Shown here in pieces: positions 37,109-48,908 of a DNA stretch of 64,000 bases (the stretch's first letter is position 1; every line of letters starts with the position of its first letter). The DNA is from Panaeolus papilionaceus (lineage: Eukaryota; Basidiomycota; Agaricomycetes; Agaricales): positions 1,364,001 to 1,428,000 of the forward strand of contig JADNRZ010000012.1 of the NCBI GenBank assembly GCA_015501605.1. Direction: 5' to 3'. The notes beneath the pieces are model-generated. The model was not told the origin of the DNA and made no database searches. It saw nothing but the letters and a program-made list of their open reading frames with translations. A program made the translations under genes and the position numbers.

Positions 37109-38990
37109 CTGCTGTGACACACATATATATAGATGGATCAGCGTGAACCGAGTACGAGCTTGAATTCGACATGTTGTAGTACTAGTAAATGCGCCTACTG
37201 ATTTAGTTACATCAGAAGCTCGACTCCCATAATTCCCCTTGTCACTCTCATCTGCCCTCTGACATGAACGATTGTTGAGCATTGATGCTCCAACAGCTCT
37301 ATACCGGCTATTCTCAGTACACGAGTAACCCGGGGAATTCGTTGGGGATCGCTCATACTATCACGCCGATACATAAATTATCATCATGCCAATTAAAGCA
37401 TACTTTCCCAATATTAATATTATTAAATCGCACATGCGCGACACCGACAACAGCGACGTAAAGCGGGTCGCGCTCTTATCTGCTTCCCCGACAATCCTCG
37501 GGTCGGTGTTGGTAAAGTCCGTGGGTCAATTACCGTTATCATAAATCCGGATATTCGACCCTGTACATAGTGTGCACCACCTACATAGACTACGACGATA
37601 GGATGTGCTTTTCGGCTTCGACGTAGGTGTATCAGTGCGCTCGATTAGGCCGTCTGAGCTTTGTAGGCTGTAATTCAATGGTGTACTGTGAATCCGGTGT
37701 CATGGAATTGATACTCAGCTACATCACAGATAAGACTATCATGGATTATTCAAGTTTAACTTCTGAGCGATACTCCCAAGTTAGATGCTTTATCAATTCT
37801 AAATGTCCATCAATAATACGGTAGCACGAGAATGCAACACCTAGCCGTAAGCGGGCAGCAAGGGTTTTGCACTACCAAGAGCAATGAGCTGCCTGCCGGT
37901 GGATGACCATGAGTAACAGTTTATATTGCAACAATAACTCCCCAGATGGTTTTGCGACATTCTTCTCTTTGTTAGATTGTGATCATCGTGGTCATATGTC
38001 CTCATGGCATGCAAAACACCACCGGAATGAGGTGGTATGAATACGGTTTCACCCTGAGAGATACTCAACAGATAGATTAAAGTAATCTCGGGGATAAGCC
38101 ACGTTTATTACCGGTTGAGACAACGAGTCAAGAGTCTAACCGGGGAACATGTGAAGCAATTCTATAATTTACTCATACGATGGTTCAGGTGGTTTTGGAT
38201 TCATTCTTCGCAATCAAACGCATGAAGGGTACCATTTCTAGGGTGCAAAATGTCGTAACCACCTGGCGGTACCGCTAGTAGTGCCAGATGTCACAATGAA
38301 GCGACGAAGCCTGTATGTTACCTTATTTTGCATTTCATTTGTATTTTATAAACCGTAAGGTCAGAGTTGAAGAGTTCAATGTAAGCCCATCGCTTTCGGT
38401 TCGCAGGAGACGGATGGTATCAGTGGGCGCCATCAAAAGCACGCATCAGCTGCTTGACATCTGATGTCACATCGACAAGCTGAACGATGTTGGTCAACGT
38501 TTCTTATTGTTCTCCGGACCTCTTAAAATGTGGATTTTACATGTACGTGCCACGGCGCGATGAGCGGTGCGCTTCTCCTCCGAGACGAAAATGACATGCA
38601 GTGGACACGAGGCATGCCTCTCTGGTTGCACGCCCAGCTAAAAGATCCCGCGAACCTGAACCGTAAGTGCGTGGTGTCCGTTGATGTGATGTGATGACCC
38701 GATCCTTAACGCCCGGGACAGCATGATTCAGACTAGCTTAACCTGAATGCTGGGAACACGCCAGGTATATAAACCTGACAGGTGAATTGCCCTCAATTCG
38801 ACCCGGTCGGTTTCTGCGACCAACACTCTATATTCCCCCTACCCCTCTTTCCCTCGCACATTCCCTCCGAATCCCACCGTATCGTGTCCGGTGTCTTTCT
38901 ATATCAATTGCTGCATTCCCATTATCGATAAAAGAAGAGATTTTATCCGAAGGAATCCGCCCCGACCCACGGCTTAACCTTGGTCTAGAG
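37109..38990. other. Intergenic, no gene recognised
   Basis: Only short frames. A TATA-like sequence GTATATAAAC near 38764 is followed by a CT-rich stretch and a frame at 38787-39047 with no recognisable domain. Confidence 0.35.
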
Positions 38991-39151
38991 TCAGCAGCGT
39001 ATAAATACCGCGTGCGTGCTTCAATTGGCTTTCGAAACCTGGATTAGCCTCCTTGCTTGCCACAATACGCTCTCTTCACAACCTCTCTTACACCACCACC
39101 TCAAGCGAGTACAAATATATCCATAACTCCCCAAAAAGGACGACATCCTAT

Positions 39152-39424
39152 AATGTGCACGCGAATCAAGGTTGTAACCTCGACGTCCTCGTACTATTGG
39201 CAGCTCGCGCATTGTGTCGCAGAACAGCGTTATCAAGCATTGCTTCTCCAGTGGGTGAAGAGCGGACAGCAGGGAGAGATGCCATGCGTCGATGTGAGAC
39301 GAGGTTTGGGCTGTATGGATGGTAATGGGACCGGTATAGGACCCTATGCAACCGTATACGGACATTCCGGCATTGGTGAGAGGGAGTATGGAAGGACGCA
39401 GAGTGTGGTGAGGGCGACGGTGTG
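39152..39424 (+). CDS. Possible small protein (hypothetical)
   Basis: Ninety codons beginning MCTRIKVVTSTSSYYWQLAH and containing GCMDGNGTGIGPYATVYGHS, ending at 39424. A TATA-like GTATAAATAC (about 38999) lies about 145 bp upstream. The MCT(K/R)I start resembles a widespread class of small basidiomycete Cys-containing proteins, but the rest does not clearly follow it. Overlapping open frames exist on the minus strand, so the coding strand is not secure. Confidence 0.28.
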
Positions 39425-40607
39425 AGTTTGATGAGAAGGTTCGGGTTGGGTTGGTGGTATCCAGGGTCTAGAGATATATTGGACTTGGATTGGAGTGGGT
39501 GGAATTTATGGATGATGAATTGAGGGGCACATGAGTTTCCGTGGAGGAGTTGGTGGATGGCGTGGGCGGTGTTGCCAGTTCGGTTTTGGTTTGCGGTTCC
39601 CATCTGGTAAATGCGGACTATGAAAAACGTTTGGATGATTCTGTCCAGGGATTTCATCCGTATAATCCAATTCAAAGTACACACCCGGCCACTTCTCGAC
39701 CAATGTTACTTCCGCGATACCATCCTTCATCATGACGACTTGAACACTGTGACCACAGATCGTACGACTTGCACCAACCATGCAGCACGCCACATATCCA
39801 GACTCTTCCAGCATCCCTTCTTACCGTCGTCCCGCATCTATCAGGGTTCCGTAGCCTCATGTCATGAAGTGGGCTATGGGAATGTGAAAAAATCGCCCAC
39901 TATAAACTGATATGGTATAACTGGGCGCCGAGGGAAGGGACCAACGATGACGGTGCCAACAAAGTGTCCACTGCTTTGACAGTTGTGAAGACAGAGTTAG
40001 CCTGGTGCCTGTTACCCTTCATTTAGATTCTGTGCCTGTTTTCTCGTCCTCTCCCAAATACAATCCACAACGTCATTCATTTCTACTTCAAACCATCCCT
40101 GATCGCTCGTACTCCTTCCCTGTTCCCTCCTCTTTATTGGGCTTTTCAACGTATCGACTTTCCCTTCTCTTACTTCAACGCTACCTCCTAGTCTCTTTTA
40201 TACTTTAGAAACATCTTTTAGCGAGTTTAAATTCCGCTCAGTCACTTTTCAGGTGCTTCAATTAAATGGCGCCATCATTTATTCTTTCGTCGCCACATCC
40301 TATCCGCCTACCCCTCATTCGTTCTTCGACCGGCTCCATCGACATTGGGTTCCCTTGTCATACCACTCTCTCTACATACAGATCTTGCATTCGCTCTATT
40401 CTATATTACCTTCTATCCCTATATAATCATCTTGGAATCATTAATACAATTTATCTCCGCTTCGGTTTTTACATGATGGTAGCCCAGCCATAAATAAATA
40501 AATATCAAGTATCCCTAGCATACGATTCATTAGGGAAATTTGTGAATGCCCCTTCTCAGTTACGCGACGTATAGCGACTGTAACTATCCGACTCTGTCTG
40601 TTTCTGG
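39425..40607. other. Intergenic, no gene recognised
   Basis: Overlapping frames on both strands at 39506-39910 and a pyrimidine-rich stretch at 40010-40490. Nothing identifiable. The end, 40550-40607, formerly encoded the last codons of the DUF6534 gene before the hAT-like insertion (see findings). Confidence 0.35.
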
Positions 40608-41294
40608 TAAGGACTAGCATGGATGTGACCGTGACTAATCCAAATCCAATCCGTATTTTGTCACGGATCTGGACAGAAACCGGATGGATCGCAGACGGAT
40701 TGGATTCATCCGTTTTGATCCACTCACTGGAAACTCAAATTTCATTAGTTAAACGAACAATACTGGTGTAAGAGAGCATACTTGTGCTGAAAATTGGTCA
40801 AAATGTTGGCTTGTTGTTGAGCAGTCATGATAACAAAACTGTGGCCCATATGTGACAATGTTATTAATGTTATTTGATGGTAACAAAATTCCGTTGTTCA
40901 AACTAATCAAGAATAATTATTGTAATGAATAAACTCGAATTCAAGTATATCTGAGTTATTTAAAGTCATATGAAGTTTATTTGGTATTTTTTGAATTGTT
41001 CCTGATGCAGGAATGGGTTGACTGTCAAACAGGTAAACACTAACTCAAGACAAAACACTCAGAGGTGGACTTTCTGTGGTGGTATAGCAAACCATTCTCA
41101 GAAATAAACCCAAAAAGGAAGATCAATAGAGATTCCATTGATGACATCATTATTAACTTGAAATCAGACTAATATCAGGGAAATATCCATAAATCCGCAG
41201 ATTTGACCCGGACTTGATCCATACCCAGACCTTGTTCATGGATTGGATCGGAACTGGACGGATGATGGATTTACGCAATCCGTGCTAGTCCTTA
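40608..41294. mobile_element. hAT-like MITE, 687 bp, exact 8-bp target duplication
   Basis: The terminal inverted repeats are TAAGGACTAGCATGGAT at 40608 and its near-complement ending at 41294 (TAAGGACTAGCACGGAT on the minus strand). The exact 8-bp target duplication GTTTCTGG flanks both ends (40600-40607 and 41295-41302). Inside the ends are further inverted short words of the type AATCCAATCCG and GGATTGGAT. No transposase frame is present. An 8-bp duplication is the hallmark of the hAT superfamily. The insertion lies in the last coding exon of the minus-strand DUF6534 gene. Confidence 0.85.
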
Positions 41295-42829
41295 GTTTCT
41301 GGCCTACACATACGATAGTCTCCCCATCTTCCACGTGACTATTATCCTTCGAGCGAGATGTACTAACATCAAGCTGAAGCTCTGTCCCTGTCGATTTGAA
41401 GCCCTGGGAGCCACTGAGCATTTGACGCATATTTTTTCTGGAGTTCAGCCTAGGAATCATGAGTTTCTGGTTATTGGACACGACTCTGGACTACAGCAAG
41501 ACTTACGTCGCAAGGAGGGCGTTTGTGTAGGTTCGTCCAAGTTGGAAATGGATCGCCTAGGAACGCAGTGCCGTAGGTGAGTAAAATGACGACGGAATTC
41601 ATCCCAGACTTACGATGAAATAGAATGTTGTGTCATGGCCACCAAGGAACTAAAGTTGTGAGTATTAGCCACCCTCCAAATCATATCAAAGGTGCCCACT
41701 TACTGCGATCAGTGACGCAACGGCTATCATACTGCAGAAGAGACCGAAAATATGTACAATCAGGCACTCGGAAAATATGAAGGATCAACTCGTCAAAGGT
41801 ATGTACCTCGTTGCAATGCCTGTAGCCACGACGTAGTAGACGGCCCTACTGATGACACTTATCGTTCTGAGAGCAACTTGATCGATGAGGTTGAACCCTT
41901 CAGAGATAAATGCAGATAGAGTTTCCTTACGATTGAAAGCGGCCCTTCTCCTTCCTGAGATAATGATAGGTACCGCCAGCAATGAGGCAGTCAGCTGCGC
42001 GAAGCTGGTTAAACGGTGTAATAATGATCGTCAAATATCGAAAACACACCAAGAGCGCTCATGACGAGGATGGCGATGGTTTCTTTGATATGCTTATTAT
42101 ACTCGGCAGCTGATGTGTTCCTAACAAGGGGGACTGTGATGTGAATTATGATAGCGAGAGGAACAATTGCGAAGATTGTGAGGGTTGCTGTTATCCAGAT
42201 GTTCCTTTTGCTGAATTTCCAGATCCTATTCGGGCAATTAACGGTAGTTTAGCTCTGACTCATCTGGGAGATACGAGCGCCAATTCAAATCATACCTTTC
42301 CAGGAAGAATGCCTGTGATACGATTACCGAGAGCGCGGTAAAGATTAAATGGAGGTTGAGCTCGATAGGTATAATCGTGAGATGGGAAACGACCCCCCAG
42401 TTAGTGACGAGGGAGTCGTACGTTGCTATTGATATAAATACGAGGTGGATGGTATCCAATATTCTAGAGTACAGGGCGCAGAAAGGATATCTTGTCAGCG
42501 CGAAGAATCAGACCCTTTGAGGCGAATAATTACTTACACAACCGTGACGACCTATGAGATATAGGGGCAATAATTATAAGCAGAAGGTCGTTCACAGCCG
42601 GAATCCAGAGCCTTACCAAGGCTTTGTTCTTGAATTTATCATCTGGGAAGTTATCAAAGTAGTTGAAAGCTTGAACAGTAAGCAATCCTTGGAAGAACGC
42701 TGCAAAAAGAACTAGGCGGGGATACATGAGTGTCGTCGAACCAGAGCACAACTTGACGAACTCACCCCCCACAAGCATTGCTCCATAGGTAGGACCTAGG
42801 TTTAGAGTAGGCTCGCTACTTCCACTCAT
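41236..42829 (-). CDS. DUF6534 membrane protein with transposon-derived C-terminus
   Basis: The ATG at 42829 gives MSGSSEPTLNLGPTYGAMLV, the usual DUF6534 start. Exons continue FFQGLLTVQAFNYFDNFPDD, WILDTIHLVFISIATYDSLV, TNWGVVSHLTIIPIELNLHL, FTALSVIVSQAFFLER, RNIWITATLTIFAIVPLAII, and LIDQVALRTISVIS joined to MIAVASLIA. Then follow HDTTFYFI and TYTNALLAT/LNSRKNMRQML, the classic end of the family domain. The polar tail reads FKSTGTELQLDVSTS and continues to GETIVCVGQK at 41295. From there the frame enters the hAT-like element and stops at 41236, about 19 residues later. A TATA box (TTATATATTG, 42895-42903, minus strand) lies 66 bp upstream of the ATG. The middle exon borders are tentative. 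Confidence 0.7.
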
Positions 42830-42903
42830 GGTAAGTGGAAGCAAGAGGTCGAAAGTTGATCGAATGTTGGTGCTTCGGTGTCCCCTTTCGGGGCAATATA
42901 TAA

Positions 42904-44253
42904 GTACAGCACTGGCCCGCTGAAGAATGCTCAATTACGGCCACCCTTTTCGAGGACAAATTTCCCTGCACTTGCCGCTCCGCAATATAGAAAACAATTA
43001 TACCAACGCCACCGTTAACTCTATCTTATTCAACGCATCCTTTTCGAGACACCGGGTTCCCTTCAAGGCACCGAATAAGCTCATCGGCAGACTGCGATTG
43101 ACATAGATCAGCAGGGGATTCTTCCAAACATAGACGAGAGCCAGCGACTTATGGACATTGGGTATGTTATCTGTGGGTACGAGTGAGAAATAAATTAAAA
43201 TAACAGCTTTATTTATGTCATGTGAGAAGATACATATTGGAGTGTACCTTTGCCCTTATTTCTTCATTGCGTTTCGTTTTATCCATGATATACAACTCGG
43301 GCGGTCCTCATCTTGGGTTCCCTGCTGTGCAATGCTGTAAATTACGGAATTCAAACTACAGTCCTGAATTGCGATCTAGTTAGGTTTGGGTTCTAATAGT
43401 TATGCTCTAATTATGATGTGGGTGGTCGTTTCCATGCCGATCAACGCGAAACACTTCGTTACTAACTCTCCCAGACTGATTTCATCGAGAAAACGTATAT
43501 GTATATCTGCTGTGCTCCCTGTCCGGTAGCTTTTCTCTTCAAAACCACCCATTAATTAGGTATTTACCCTACTTGATGGATTCGATGCCGTTTTAGGTCA
43601 TAAAGAAGTCAATTATAAACTCTGATAGGTTCTTTCTGTAACCGACTCGTAGAGTGGACACGGATATCACGAATTCAGAACAATTTCATTATGAAGTTGA
43701 CGTTGCGATGTAGCCTGCTCGTCTGATTTTAGGTCGAATAACTGCAGCATGTGTTTTTGGGTACGGCGTGGTAGAGACCAGCTTGATTAGCGGGCTATTC
43801 CTCGCCTCGCTCCGGTCTAATGGGTGCGAGAGCTAAATCGAATATATAATTCGACACGGTCGGGCCTCGATCAATCATCGATGGGCGCCGATGGGCGCTC
43901 TGTCACGGTCTCCCCGATTTAGAACACCAAAAGCGCGTAGTGGTGATGATTTTATTGGTTCCACCTTACTTGGAATGCGTCAAGTAATAAATTAAAGATA
44001 GAAATGCTGCCTCCGATTGAGAGTAGGTGACCTTTGCCTAAGCATCGGCATGTCATCTCAGGAATCTGATATGACCGAGCAGCGAACGCTGTTTGGCGCG
44101 GGATGATCATAAGGAATAGCGAACATATACTTACATCAACAACTATGCTCTGAATAGGCCACGAGTATCTGCTACTAGTACAAGAAGTGTTCGCGCTCGA
44201 ACGGGCGATTTCAAGAGGTTAGAATCAGATTCCAGGTGCGATGACCTCAGAGG
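42904..44253. other. Intergenic, no gene recognised
   Basis: No open frame of interest on either strand between the DUF6534 promoter and the hydrophobin pseudogene. Confidence 0.45.
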
Positions 44254-46179
44254 TCAAGCGACGATGGCAGGGATGCATCCCAAGTGCAAAAGCCCATCTG
44301 GTGATTCAATGACATGAGCCACTATGCTCAATTAAACAGTAAAAGAATGGCGCTCACCGTATTTCTCACTAGAGCAGCACACAGCTTGGCCGTTACAGCT
44401 AGAATCCGATCCGAAGACGATAATTGGAGAGCAGCCTAAACCGACTGGTCCACTGAATGCGGCAAGGTCAATGTCGAGCACAGAGGCGAGACCAGTGAAT
44501 GACGCCGACTCCAAATCCATTACTTGCTTGCCTGCGTGGTATTAAATATGTCGGCGTTCGCTGCATATTGACGTTACCGGACAAGTAAAACGTACAGCAC
44601 TGGATCAAGCCGCTGACACGCAAATGACCATAGAGGTCTACAACCCGATGGGGTTTGTTTAAACAACTTTCAACAATACGAAGAAAAATCATTTAATTAA
44701 ATTTTGATTAAACAGCGCGAAAACGGCAGCTCATGGAGCGCGCACATCATGCGTGCAGAAATGTTTAAACAACTCTGCTATCTTCTGTTTAAATGAAAAA
44801 GGAACATTAATTAAATAATGATTAAATGACCGATTAACTAATACACTGATTAAATACAACATGTGATTAATTAATAGTTAAACACTAATAAACTACTTGA
44901 ATGCGAGGGGTTGCCCTGGGAGCAATATATTTGGAAGGCGAGGGGAGGGTCTCATAAGACACTAACTACCTAAGTGGTGTGAAGGGGATGCGTGGACAGG
45001 TGTATGGGAAACCGTCCATAGGGTGGTCAGCTCAGGGGCGTTGATGCAGGTAAACTGAATACATACATACCTTGCTATTCAGACCTGCATGTGAGGACGT
45101 TGCTGAAAAAGGTTAGCATCTGATGCAAGCTTAAAGAGAAGCGCTTGACTTACGTTGAGGGTTTGGAAGACGACGTTCAAGATGGGGTGCGTAGGGTGCG
45201 TAGGGTAGGAGATGGTGGATGAGAGGGAAAATGGAATTAGACTTTCGAACAAGTCCAGAGAATGGGTAAACAATACCAAATATTAAACAAAGAAATCTCG
45301 TGATCATGGTGTTGTTGGCGGAGATTGAATTTTACTTTGAGCATTTCGAAACTCTCCACCTCGACACTCATCCTTACCCTCTCCTCACCTCCACCATCCT
45401 CACCCCACCAGGACAACATATCTGCTTCGTGATGTGTCCTCTTTTATCTTCCCTCCCCTTCCACATGCAGGCTGCACTCATGGTAAGTCCCTCTGACACG
45501 CTCTGCAATGCCCTCTTACTAACATTTCCTCCATGATCACATAGGCTCATGCTCGAGAGGGTTAACTCAGGTATCATACCATCATACATGCCTTCATAAG
45601 ACATACTAACAAAGGGATTATTCTACAGATACCGCTTCAAACCATGACACCCCCATTCCTGTCACCCATGTTCCCAACCTTCGGTGTGTGTATTTCTGTT
45701 GTCATTTTCCCCTCCAGCCCCTCCAGCCCACTCTTCAATGTTCTTGTCCATTCACCTTGCATATATAAACATGCTTTTCCATCCCTTCCACATTCCCTAT
45801 TCCTCCTCTTAGAGTATTTCATTTGTTCTGTGATTTTGTTTAAACACTTGCTCCTCTGTTGATTAATTACCCTGTTTAAACATTTTAGGTAGCTCTGTTT
45901 AATGGTAATTAATGTAATAATTAATTCATTGTTTAATCGTTGTCCTGATCTAGCCGTTTAAACGGCTAGATGTTTAACTGTTTGGTTGCTTATCTTATCT
46001 GTTTAAACAGATGTCATTTAAATGTTAAACCATGTACTGTATTAGTCATGTAATATTTAAATACTTGTTTAATCAATTTTTGTTTAAATGAAAATTCTTC
46101 GTATTGTTGGGCCGTTTATAACCAAACCCCATCGTATTTTTGTAGAGGTAACAACGAGAGCAGCAAACTTAGAAGGCAT
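44254..46179 (-). pseudogene. Class I hydrophobin 3, split by a mobile element
   Basis: On the minus strand, exon 1 starts at 46179 (MPSKFAALVVTS) with a TATA box (46282-46288) about 100 bp upstream. It is interrupted after 37 nt and resumes at 44637-44596 with the end of the signal peptide and IQC. Exon 2 (44358-44531) reads MDLESASFTGLASVLDIDLA, GLGCSPIIVFG and SSCNGQAVCC. Exon 3 (44254-44297) reads DGLLHLGCIPAIVA-stop. Introns match the intact hydrophobins. Even without the element, exon 1 lacks the first-Cys segment (CNTG) and is out of frame with IQC, so the gene is doubly broken. Confidence 0.85.
44638..46142. mobile_element. 1505-bp TIR element rich in GTTTAAAC palindromes
   Basis: The 7-bp target duplication TAGAGGT lies at 44631-44637 and 46143-46149. 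The ends are imperfect inverted repeats of about 70 bp that share CGATGGGGTTT, AACAATACGAAGAA and TTGATTAAACA. Both subterminal regions (about 44655-44890 and 45835-46090) are AT-rich. They carry six complete GTTTAAAC octamers (44657, 44763, 45838, 45874, 45956, 46001) plus many TTAATTAA and GTTTAA words. The one at 45956 centres a 24-bp perfect palindrome (45948-45971). The middle (about 44900-45830) is of ordinary composition with no transposase frame that I recognise. Confidence 0.85.
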
Positions 46180-46855
46180 GGTTGAATAAGGACTTGAGGG
46201 AGCGTAGGGATGAACGAGTGTTGGGATTAAAAGAGAGCACAACAAAGCAGAGGGCTTGGTGGGGAAAATTAGGAATCGGTGTATATAACGGATTCGGTCT
46301 GCAGGGAAAGTTGACGGCCTGCTACTCCGACTAAAGTCAACAGGGAACTTGTGCGGACGACTACAAGGTTGTCGGGGAAAGGGTGGATCCAATCCATGTC
46401 AATAAAGAGAATGTCATGCCCTGTCAGAAAGCCATTGAACAATATACATCCATGCGCAGCAGAGCGTGAAAAGGTGACTACAATGACCCCAAAACTGTAT
46501 CCATTTGGTCAAGCAACAGTTTCAATCCAGGGTCAGGAGGTGTCTACAGCTTGACCATATACCTGAGCTGTGGTCGGTGAAGGGCAACTGATATAAATTA
46601 GTATTCCTCTGCCCGTGCATCATTACATCCTGCAGATTTACCTGCCCAATCATAACACCCTCTCATTGACGTGTAAGAGTTCCATTGTCTGTCAGATTCT
46701 CATGAGGCAGTCAAGCTTAAATCCCAAAAAATGTATTAGATGATGATAAGTAGGTAGTGAACGAGCGACGAGATGGATGCCAGATGTGAGGATCACCCAG
46801 CTCTCAAGAGTCAAAAACTCAAATCTACCAACTACGCTACTTAAGGAATGATACT

Positions 46856-47304
46856 TTAAGCGTTGAGGGTGATGGGGGAGCAGCCGATGTTGATGAGGCC
46901 GTCTACATAAAAGGATAAGCATAAAACTATAGGAACGGTCATCCGAAACGATCCACTTACTGAACTTGTTGCCAGAGCAGCAGACGGGCTGAGCATTGCA
47001 GTTGGCTCCAGAACCAAGACCGATGACGGAGATAGGAGAGCATCCCATACCGACCTGGCCAGTGATATCGCTGATGCTGAAGCCGAGAAGTGCAGCAAGT
47101 ACAGTGAAGGAGTCAGACTTGGAGTCCATAACTTGGTTGCCTTGAAAAGAGTCAATCGAAAGAACGACGCTAGGTTATGAGGATTCACATACAGCATTGG
47201 ACAGATCCAGTGTTGCAAGAGTTGTTGATACCCTGGGCAGCGGGGGCAGCAGCGACGAAGACGGCCATGGAGGCGGCGGCGAGGACAGCGAGCTTGGAGA
47301 ACAT
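46856..47304 (-). CDS. Class I hydrophobin 4
   Basis: Three exons (47193-47304, 46961-47140, 46856-46902) encode about 112 residues. The signal peptide is MFSKLAVLAAASMAVFVAAA. Cysteines: SCNTGSVQCC (split by intron 1), GMGCSPISVIGLGSGANC, NAQPVCC and INIGCSP. It ends SPITLNA-stop at 46856. A TATA-like ATATAAATAT lies at 47421-47430 (minus strand), about 120 bp upstream of the ATG. It is very close in sequence to hydrophobin 5, and both flank the inserted pseudogene region. Confidence 0.93.
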
Positions 47305-47430
47305 TTTAAGTAGTAGAAGGTTGAGAGAGTGACTAGTAAAGAGAGTGTTGAGTGCTGGAGAGCTGGAGTAGAAGACGAAGGTGATTATTCGAACTGAGGA
47401 ATTAAGAAAGTGGAGCAGTGATATTTATAT

Positions 47431-48783
47431 GCCTTCGTAAGCCCCTGACCAAGACGAAGCTAGACACGTTGTCTGCGTGCATGATTGTCGTAAGATTCGG
47501 CAAGCTGGTGGTAGAAGGGTTAATACAAATTCGCTTCGACCCTGTCATCAATGGAGGACATTTCGGGACGTCTCAATGTGTCATACAAGCTACCCTGAAT
47601 TTATCCACTGAAGGCAATCTTCATGTTTGTATACCAGCAACATTCATTTGAAACCTTAGTGTATCCCTCAAGGAACTTGAACTCCTCCCAACATCGTATT
47701 GAGAGCGTTGGTTAGCGTGACTCTCAGAAACACTGAAGTTGTTGGAGCAATGTTGTACTCTTACAAATATCAACCCTGAAAAAAGTGGTGCAAAATATGG
47801 GCGCTGTGGCCCCAATTTTCTCGAAGTTACCTTCCTCGTTTTCTTCTCCCGATGATAAATATTGATCCCCGTCAGAGGGTCAGAAGTCACCCTGGAGGAT
47901 TGAATCTGATTGATCTTTCCAAGATTTTTTTTCTCGTGAGTTCACCGATAGGTAAGTGAATATGATTCATCTCCGGTGTCTCCGCTATGAGAACCCTGTT
48001 TGGATAAGTAATAACACATGAGCTCACCGTCGTGTCAGCTGGGTGGTAAGCCGGCGCCCCACTTTGATACAGCTTTTTGAGTTTTTCACCCAGTCAATGC
48101 TTAGGCGCCGACTGACATTGCTTCCTGACGCAGGATTTGAAGTTGTGGAGCTGGTAGGGGCATCTCTAGGTCAATTATGGTGTTTTCCTCGCGTGGAAGT
48201 AAGCGCCGAGCGTAGTTCAAATTATTCGCTCGACTCAAGGCAGATTGACCCTGTCTCGTTACACCAGTATCATGCCAGTGTTGGGAATTTCAATAAAGCT
48301 CTTGCGGTTATGAAACTTCTCCAGCTTCGTAAGGGCTCTTTCAATAGAGGAGGTTCGCAGGAAGCGAACAAGGAGCACACGGCGGCATGGAGTAGCCTAT
48401 AACAGGAAATTGATTTCAAATGAGGAGATGACAGTCGTGAAGCGGAAGACGGGATGCCATCACGATTCAGGTTTGCCTTTGACAGACGACGCTAAATTAG
48501 CTTCTAGTGTGTTGTGGATATGACATTTGTATGTCACTTTTACTTCCCTGCAACATTTGGAGTCGTTTGAACCAATGGGAGCAACGGCAAGGAAAAAGGA
48601 TGGAGTGCATTTGGTTGAAACACGGGAATTTTTCAGGAATGAGTATAAGCAACCCTATGTTCATTACTCATTTTCGTTATGAGCGGTCAACGCGGTCACC
48701 AATCCTACAACCGGAGTGGGGCGACTGATGAAATTTTTTCCAAGTCCAGGTCTCTGCGTATCCAACACGATGTATCAGGTTTG
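47431..48783. other. Divergent intergenic region between hydrophobins 4 and 5
   Basis: Carries the promoters of both genes at its ends. An open frame at 48043-48402 (119 codons; for example LLPDAGFEVVELVGASLGQL) has no recognisable domain and is not called a gene. Confidence 0.35.
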
Positions 48784-48789
48784 TATAAG
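48784..48789 (+). promoter_or_regulatory. TATA box of hydrophobin 5
   Basis: TATAAG lies about 120 bp upstream of the ATG at 48909. The same spacing is seen for hydrophobins 2 and 4. Confidence 0.45.
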
Positions 48790-48908
48790 AAGCAGCGTCA
48801 AACTTCAAGATTCATCATTCGAATAACCAACTTCGTTTTCTCTCTTGCATTTCGCTCGAACCAACTCACTCACTCAACTCACTCTCTTTATCCACCCAAT
48901 CAATCAAC

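Noticed and set aside
39057..39910. Several long frames on both strands around 39.1-39.9 kb
   Set aside because: They overlap in opposite directions. Only the 39152-39424 frame with a TATA-like upstream sequence was kept, at low confidence.
48043..48402. 119-codon frame between hydrophobins 4 and 5
   Set aside because: Looks faintly like the end of a globular enzyme (LLPDAGFEVVELVG), but nothing upstream or downstream supports it.
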